Shown here one piece after another: positions 59,901 through 64,000 of a DNA stretch of 64,000 nucleotides. How positions within the stretch are numbered: position 1 is the first letter of the stretch; every line of letters starts with the position of its first letter. The stretch is from contig CBIHON010000004.1 of the NCBI GenBank assembly GCA_966211965.1, forward strand, positions 156,822 through 220,821, written 5' to 3'. The DNA comes from CBIHON01 sp966211965. GTDB taxonomy: Bacteria; Pseudomonadota; Gammaproteobacteria; Burkholderiales; Burkholderiaceae_D. The position numbers and the translations under genes are program-made. The notes beneath the pieces were generated by a model. That model searched no databases. It had not been told where the DNA came from and was given only the letters and a program-made list of their open reading frames with translations.

Positions 59901-61479
59901 TCCCGGCAGCGAATGGGAAAAGAAATTCAGCAAACCCGATGCCGGCGACGTGTTGCTCAAGCAATACCAATACGACCCGGTGGGCGAACTGCGTAACGCC
60001 AAACACAAACTCAACGGCAATACCGAATACCGCTACGACCAGACCGGGCGCATCGAATCGACCAACAGCAGCATCCGGCAACTGAGCGAATTCTTTTATT
60101 TCGACCCGGCCGGCAACCGCCTCACCCCGGAAGAAAAGCACGAAGGCTGGGGCCAGATCAGGAACAACCGCGTCAAGGTCATCGAAGACAAGCGCTACGA
60201 CTACGACGGCTTCGGCAGGATGATCCGCAAGCGCATCGGCGCGCATACGGTGCAGCATTTCAAGTACGACAGCGAACACCGGCTGATCACCGCGGCGGTC
60301 ATCCGCAGCAATACCAAGGACGGCAAGCCGCTGCACCAGTTGTTCCACTACCGCTACGATGCGCTGGGGCGCAGGATCGCCAAGCAGGATGCCTTCGGCG
60401 AAACGGCCTTTGTCTGGGAAGGCATGCGGCTGCTACAGGAACAGAGAGGCGGCAAGCAGGCAACCTACGTGTACGAACCGCACAGCTACAACCCGCTGGC
60501 GCGCATCGACGGCGCAGGACCAATCCAGCCGCACCCGGCGGCGAAACTGGCATTGGGCGGGAGTGCGAACGCCAAGGCGAGATCGATTCCGCCCACCAAC
60601 CCGGGCTGGGACGATGCCTTCAGGGCAGTGGCGGGATGGAATGAAAAGGCCCCGGCCGCGAACGATGCGGCCAAGGAAAACGCGCCTGCCGTAGCAGAGG
60701 GCGAACCGAAAGATACGGCGCAGATCTATTACTTCCACACACAAGCCAACGGCCTGCCGGAAGAGCTGTCGGACAACAACGGCAACTTGGTATGGCGGGC
60801 GGTGTACAAGACCTGGGGCAGCACGGTGGCGGAAAGCTGGTATGAGGTCGATCCGAATGCGGATGTGGACAGCCCGCTGAAGGTAGCCGAGAGGCCGGCG
60901 CAGTTTCATCAGAACCTGCGGTTCCAGGGCCAGTACCTGGACCGGGAGACGGGGCTGCATTACAACACCTTCAGGTCCTATGACCCGGATATCGGGCGGT
61001 TCACCACGCCCGATCCAATCGGTTTGGCTGGCGGCGCTAATCTTTATCGTTATGCGCCCAACCCTGTTTCCTGGGTTGATCCGTGGGGCTGGGTTGCGGA
61101 GACGACGCCGGGTTATAACGTGTACGGGCTTTATGCTCCTGGTAGTAGCGAGCCTTATTATGTCGGTATCACCGATGACTTGAAACGCCGTGCTGGTGAG
61201 CATCGGGACTCAGGAAGACTTCCACCTGATGCGGAAATGCGGCCAATTGCAAGGGATGTGACATATGGAGAAGCTCGCGGTATCGAGCAGGCCAATATCG
61301 AACACCACGGCACGAAAACCGGAACAATTGGTTCTGACTTGAAGAATGCAACGACCTACGACCAACGCGGAAATAAAGTTGCTTCGTTCGATCATAACAA
61401 CACAACTCGCGATCGAGGAAGGCAGGCTTATTTCGAGAATGCTTATAAGAATGCAAAAGGCAAGCTCACTGCCTGCTGA
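56938..61479 (+). CDS. PAAR-Rhs T6SS effector with C-terminal GIY-YIG-like nuclease toxin
   Basis: Protein of 1513 aa. The prePAAR motif AARFEDPIGH (residues 5-14) and a long hydrophobic segment (about 30-75) precede the PAAR domain (about 90-170), with a second hydrophobic region at about 186-215. The Rhs shell of YD repeats runs from about 225 to 1360 and closes with the conserved DPDIGRFTTPDPIGL sequence (about 1343-1357). The toxin after about 1384 has the GIY-YIG pattern: VYGLYAPG, YYVGIT (about 1407), DLKRRAGEHR (about 1413-1422) and a Glu in GIEQANIEHHG, all as expected for a GIY-YIG nuclease. Composition drops in GC after 61020, consistent with tip exchange. Two Imm26-like genes follow. 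Confidence 0.9.
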   Translation: MAQAAARFEDPIGHMSVWGRLARVALNVGTSLLEGVAVAALITVAVGGSIATMGCGAIIVGGLVAGFIGGATGYTDWKRKKIDDLVSHFDSPTITGKIISGSSNVKINNIAAARAEIDVAQCSKHSQPPQMVAQGSDSIFINTFPAARKDDKIACGGAIAAGSPNVFFGGGTTTVCEIAEDRDWWETPLEIGIGLLMMRGGAWARLGCLGVGLLAGMVGDKLGRGFRSLIGYPVNPATGGKILDGGTETDFVLPGPLPIEWSRFYSSHDHRDDGMFGQGWSVPYNIELQITRDEEGRESICYIDFQGRKIDFPALAPGQSNYAAVAGVILGRTEGGHYQIQTLDQQYYLFGAPAAGVPLQTLKLKRIQDIHGNWIALRHDAARRLIALADSIGRLIDIDYSGDSLRADAVRLTQAAEGEQTGTLVRYRHDQAGQLAEVIDRAGNPVRRFAYRDRLMTEHGDAKGFTCHYEWQAAGAGNGPEGDRRVVRHWTNDGESYRIDYALAPEGGSTTATDQLGRVQSWSWDAHYNLTGYRNALGHAWQLEWNEDRKLTRATGPSGNTLQYDYNDLGLIVAETDPLGRRTTTLWHERWAAPLKIVQPDGGTWRYAYDDRANLIRVTDPAQHDTEYAYEPRGLPILVTDAKGGRKRLAWNSRAQLIAYTDCSGKTTRHEYDGRNNLARSIDALGQATEYAYDPAGRLTSLNFPDGSSRHYRYDPAGQLTAAIDPLNRVTGFQYNLRGHLVRRDDAAGRHIKCSYDKAHRLSMLVNENNQPYRFRYDDADRMVEETRLDGTRQQIEYDLLGLASAVTDLPGDDDVVEGHQPVQPIRIELQRDALGRLIEKRTPDARYQYSYDLMDRLLQAEKMTADGQPLHSNRFGYGKLGELLKEESIDAVADSRSELQYAYDPLGNRIATMLPDGRTLNHLYYGSGHLHQINLDGALIADFERDDLHREVLRTQGRLTSRYAYDPLGRKTAVWTQPAILNPGAWHPGSEWEKKFSKPDAGDVLLKQYQYDPVGELRNAKHKLNGNTEYRYDQTGRIESTNSSIRQLSEFFYFDPAGNRLTPEEKHEGWGQIRNNRVKVIEDKRYDYDGFGRMIRKRIGAHTVQHFKYDSEHRLITAAVIRSNTKDGKPLHQLFHYRYDALGRRIAKQDAFGETAFVWEGMRLLQEQRGGKQATYVYEPHSYNPLARIDGAGPIQPHPAAKLALGGSANAKARSIPPTNPGWDDAFRAVAGWNEKAPAANDAAKENAPAVAEGEPKDTAQIYYFHTQANGLPEELSDNNGNLVWRAVYKTWGSTVAESWYEVDPNADVDSPLKVAERPAQFHQNLRFQGQYLDRETGLHYNTFRSYDPDIGRFTTPDPIGLAGGANLYRYAPNPVSWVDPWGWVAETTPGYNVYGLYAPGSSEPYYVGITDDLKRRAGEHRDSGRLPPDAEMRPIARDVTYGEARGIEQANIEHHGTKTGTIGSDLKNATTYDQRGNKVASFDHNNTTRDRGRQAYFENAYKNAKGKLTAC

Positions 61480-61527
61480 TAGCTGTACTTCGTATTTTTA
61501 AATGAATTTTGATGAAAAGGAGAAATG

Positions 61528-62220
61528 ATGGGATGGTGGAATACACCGGAGAATCCGGAGATAACAGTAGGCGATGCCGTGTTGGATTCGGCACGACATT
61601 TTCTAAAAGAGTTCAGCCGTGAGTACCAGGAAGATCTATCCAGAAAACCTACAGTACAAGAACTCGAATATGTACTCAATCTTGCCTTCAGGGTGAACGC
61701 GGATGACGAGATATTGGCTGGCTTTGAGGAACAAGAAGTTAAGCAAGTCGTTATCAAGACCGCGAAGCGGCCCAAAAAGCAGAAGGTCACGCCCGGCGAT
61801 ATTTTTGCATTCAAACTGGATGACGGCCGATTTGGCTTCGGCAGAATTGTGAGCGATGTGTCGATTGGGGCCGTGGCGGAAATATTCGATTATTTTGCGG
61901 AACAGCCAGTGTTCGATTATTCCAAATTGGGGAAATGGCTGGTTCCGCCGACGACCATCGATAGCTATTCCCTGCTGGAGGTTGGAAAAGATGGGCATTG
62001 GCGGATTATTGGGCATACGCCAAACTATAAACCCGGCGATGAATTCAAAAATATACGTTTTGTATATGGATCGGCTCCTAATGCATTGAAGGCTGTGGAT
62101 GTGTTTGATAAAGAGCAACCGATTAGCGCCGATGCTGCCAAAGCCTTTCCTAGTTACGCTTCACGTGGAGACACGAATGTTAAGCAATTTATCGCCGATC
62201 GCATCTCTTCTAAAAAGTAA
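61528..62220 (+). CDS. Imm26-like immunity protein, copy 1
   Basis: Protein of 230 aa. The central PGDIFAFKLDDGRFGFGRIV segment (about residues 89-108) is the hallmark of the Imm26 family found next to polymorphic toxins. The N-terminal 80 residues are helical and charged. It starts 45-50 bases after the Rhs stop, with AAGGAG 5 bases before the ATG at 61528 (another ATG at 61525). It should neutralise the GIY-YIG-like toxin tip by binding it in the cytoplasm. Confidence 0.83.
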   Translation: MGWWNTPENPEITVGDAVLDSARHFLKEFSREYQEDLSRKPTVQELEYVLNLAFRVNADDEILAGFEEQEVKQVVIKTAKRPKKQKVTPGDIFAFKLDDGRFGFGRIVSDVSIGAVAEIFDYFAEQPVFDYSKLGKWLVPPTTIDSYSLLEVGKDGHWRIIGHTPNYKPGDEFKNIRFVYGSAPNALKAVDVFDKEQPISADAAKAFPSYASRGDTNVKQFIADRISSKK

Positions 62221-62273
62221 TTGAATCTGATTTATCCATAACCTCCTTCCGGGGATGAAGTAGGTTGACTCTT

Positions 62274-62972
62274 ATGGGATGGTGGAATGTACTGGGCAAT
62301 CCGGAACTGACAGTAGAAGTAGGCAATGTAGTGCAGGATTCAGCGCGGCATTTTTTGAAAGAATTCAGCCGTGAGTATCAGGAAGATTTGTCCAGAAAAC
62401 CCACGGTGCAAGAACTCGAATACGTGCTGAATCTTGCCTGCCGGGTAAATGCGGACGACGAAGTTCTGGCAGATTTCGAAGAGCAAGAAGTCAAGCAAGT
62501 CACGATCAAAACGGCGAAACGCCCAAAGCGGCAAAAGCCCAAGCCAGGTGATATTTTTGCGTTCAGGCTGGACGACGGCCGGTTTTGCTTTGGCCGGATC
62601 GTGAGCAAGGTATCGGTTGGCGCAGTCATTGAGATATTTGATTACATTTCGGAACAGCCGATATTCGATTATTCCAAGCTTGGCAAGTGGCTGGTTCCTC
62701 CTACCACGATTGCCACCTACTCGCTCCTGGAGGCGGGCACACAAGGAGACTGGAGAATTATCGGGGCCACTCCTGGCTATGAGCCTGGCGAAGAGTTCAA
62801 AGACATACGTTTCGTTTATGGATCTGCTCCGCATCTGAAGAAAGCTGTAGATATTTACGACAACGAGCAAGCAATCAGCGCCGAAGAGGCAAAACAATTT
62901 CCCACATATGCTGCACGTGGAGATCAAAATGTCAAACAATTAATTGCTGATTACATTCCCTCTAAAAAATAA
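62274..62972 (+). CDS. Imm26-like immunity protein, copy 2
   Basis: Protein of 232 aa, collinear with the preceding gene and identical at roughly three quarters of positions by eye. The first 80 residues and the PGDIFAFRLDDGRF core are nearly unchanged; the last third differs most. The ATG at 62274 is preferred over an upstream TTG at 62265. Tandem immunity copies often guard against variant toxins; no second toxin tip is seen in the window. Confidence 0.82.
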   Translation: MGWWNVLGNPELTVEVGNVVQDSARHFLKEFSREYQEDLSRKPTVQELEYVLNLACRVNADDEVLADFEEQEVKQVTIKTAKRPKRQKPKPGDIFAFRLDDGRFCFGRIVSKVSVGAVIEIFDYISEQPIFDYSKLGKWLVPPTTIATYSLLEAGTQGDWRIIGATPGYEPGEEFKDIRFVYGSAPHLKKAVDIYDNEQAISAEEAKQFPTYAARGDQNVKQLIADYIPSKK

Positions 62973-63019
62973 CTGCTGCACTCAAACAAACAATTAATCT
63001 TTCGAGAAAAGGACGATCC

Positions 63020-63292
63020 ATGCAATGCCCTTACTGTCACCAGCACGTGCGCCTTTACCAAATCCGCTCCTTGACCCGTTGCCCCAAGTGCCAAGGAGAG
63101 ACGCGCCTCACGGCTCCTTTTTTTACTGGCAAGGCGATGGCGTATTTCGTTCCAAGTTTCGCCGTTGCGCTATTGGTTCTCGGGACGGACCGAGCCGCCT
63201 ATTGTCTCTCCATCGGTGCGGCCGTTGCGGGCTTGTTCACTGTCAATCTCCAAAAACGGCCAGGTGAAGCACAGCGCAAGATAAATAATTGA
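63020..63292 (+). CDS. Small zinc-ribbon membrane protein
   Basis: Protein of 90 aa. CPYCHQH at residues 3-9 and CPKCQGE at 21-27 make a two-CxxC zinc ribbon, followed by two hydrophobic segments (about 39-53 and 58-74). AAGGA lies a few bases before the ATG. Not recognised; it is 48 bases after the second immunity gene and may or may not belong to the cassette. Confidence 0.6.
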   Translation: MQCPYCHQHVRLYQIRSLTRCPKCQGETRLTAPFFTGKAMAYFVPSFAVALLVLGTDRAAYCLSIGAAVAGLFTVNLQKRPGEAQRKINN

Positions 63293-63555
63293 TTCCTGCA
63301 AACTGATGAATTGCGCTGAATCCCGATTCGCTTGATTCCAAAACTGGAAGACAGGGCAGCGTGCCGTGCTGATTTTTTCCGGTGGAATGTGGTCGGCGGT
63401 GGGGGAGTAGGATTGGCCGTAATATCTGCTCGGCTTTAACGGATTCGCGGAGCTGGCATCGTGTGCGTTTCCGGATTGGTAGCGAATCCGTATTCCCCTC
63501 GTTTTGCATGCTGATGATCTATGCTCGCCATTTGACAAAACCTTCAAGGACTACG

Positions 63556-63924
63556 ATGAAAATCTCATACATCGAATACGGTTCAGACGGCAGCGTCACG
63601 GTGCGCAAGGACGGCCAAACCATCGACCTGAACGATCAATGCGCAGCTGCCAGACTGCAAGGCATGCGCTCGGTCGGCATCCGCCACGCGTCTGAAATCA
63701 CAGGATACTTCGCCACCGAGATCGTCGGTTCGCAGTCCCACGTGGTTCATTTCGTCAACGGCGGCGTATTGAAGTTCGCCTATCGGCGCAACGGTGCGCT
63801 GCTACATCTGAGCGCGGACAAACTGGCTAGCCATACCGATGCGAACGGTCAAACCTTGTTCTTCGTGCCGCCTGCTGAAGACGATATATGCAGTGCGGCG
63901 ACTGGCGGGCGTCAGTCCGCTTGA
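63556..63924 (+). CDS. Hypothetical protein
   Basis: Protein of 122 aa from the ATG at 63556, which has AAGGA 5 bases upstream; the frame is open to 63382 without homology. The sequence is globular with predicted beta strands (SVTVRKDGQTIDL, SHVVHFVNGGVLKFAY). No signal peptide, membrane segment or recognised motif. About 260 bases without a gene precede it. Confidence 0.55.
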   Translation: MKISYIEYGSDGSVTVRKDGQTIDLNDQCAAARLQGMRSVGIRHASEITGYFATEIVGSQSHVVHFVNGGVLKFAYRRNGALLHLSADKLASHTDANGQTLFFVPPAEDDICSAATGGRQSA

Positions 63925-64000
63925 CGATGTATCGCCCAGCTTTTCCCGCCGCTGCGGGACGGACTTGATGGCTTCGAGCGGGCGATCCAGGCAGTGCGGC

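Noticed and set aside
57720..60980. Repetitive YD/Rhs units as tandem repeat or CRISPR-like array
   Set aside because: Repeats are protein-level Rhs repeats in one long open frame with variable DNA spacing.
61090..61479. GIY-YIG domain as a homing endonuclease or UvrC-like repair protein
   Set aside because: It is the C-terminal tip of a PAAR-Rhs effector followed by immunity genes, so a toxin role is far more likely.
1..64000. tRNA, rRNA, CRISPR array, insertion sequence or integrase
   Set aside because: None seen by reading; no transposase or integrase motif in any long frame.

Overview
This window looks like a surface-glycan and cell-envelope region from a flagellated betaproteobacterium, most likely a Burkholderiales member of the Oxalobacteraceae (Herminiimonas/Janthinobacterium/Collimonas type). 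That placement rests on the moderate-to-high GC, the waaC-kdoO-waaA order, the REP-like elements and the general look of the proteins; it is an inference and no 16S or tRNA gene is present to test it.

Region 1 (7-13221, all + strand) is a tightly packed operon for a nonulosonic acid of the legionaminic type. The order is 4,6-dehydratase (LegB), aminotransferase (LegC), hydrolysing 2-epimerase (LegG/NeuC), condensing synthase (LegI/NeuB), NeuD-type acyltransferase, CBS-nucleotidyltransferase (PtmE-like) and CMP transferase (LegF). A PseA/WbpG-type amidotransferase with its own HisF and HisH copies follows, predicting an acetamidino-substituted sugar. The operon region ends with a DUF2920-like protein and a Maf/DUF115 nonulosonate transferase.

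Region 2 (13378-21881) holds an abundant-looking secreted protein with a strong promoter and terminator, a GSCFA protein carrying two extra SGNH-like domains, a TPR-sulfotransferase, and a second secreted protein on the minus strand. The second protein carries four copies of the C-terminal module found once in the first.

Region 3 (22191-29502) contains a BKACE-family enzyme, a NeuD-like acyltransferase, a possible ATP-grasp remnant, a TPR-GT41 (OGT-like) transferase, a sialidase-fold protein, an alkaline-phosphatase/sulfatase-superfamily hydrolase and a Wzt-type ABC ATPase without its permease.

Region 4 (30054-45375) is a polysaccharide region. It has a sulfotransferase/coiled-coil/double-GT2 fusion, a large membrane protein, a DPM1-like GT2, a methyltransferase and a small EamA-type carrier. 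These are followed by a double GT2, CysC (PAPS supply), a GT2, a ketoreductase/epimerase, a PglC-like initiating transferase and a WbpM/PglF-type dehydratase. Sulfotransferase domains plus CysC suggest a sulfated surface glycan.

Region 5 (45630-50489) is LPS inner-core biosynthesis: phosphohexomutase, WaaC, Kdo 3-hydroxylase-like protein and WaaA. Then come two tandem periplasmic binding proteins and a divergent LysR/LysE pair.

Region 6 (53963-62972) is a complete type VI secretion effector cassette: VgrG, Eag chaperone (DUF1795), prePAAR-PAAR-Rhs with a C-terminal GIY-YIG-like nuclease toxin, and two tandem Imm26-like immunity genes. Two small unrecognised genes close the window. No tRNA, rRNA, CRISPR, insertion sequence or integrase was found.
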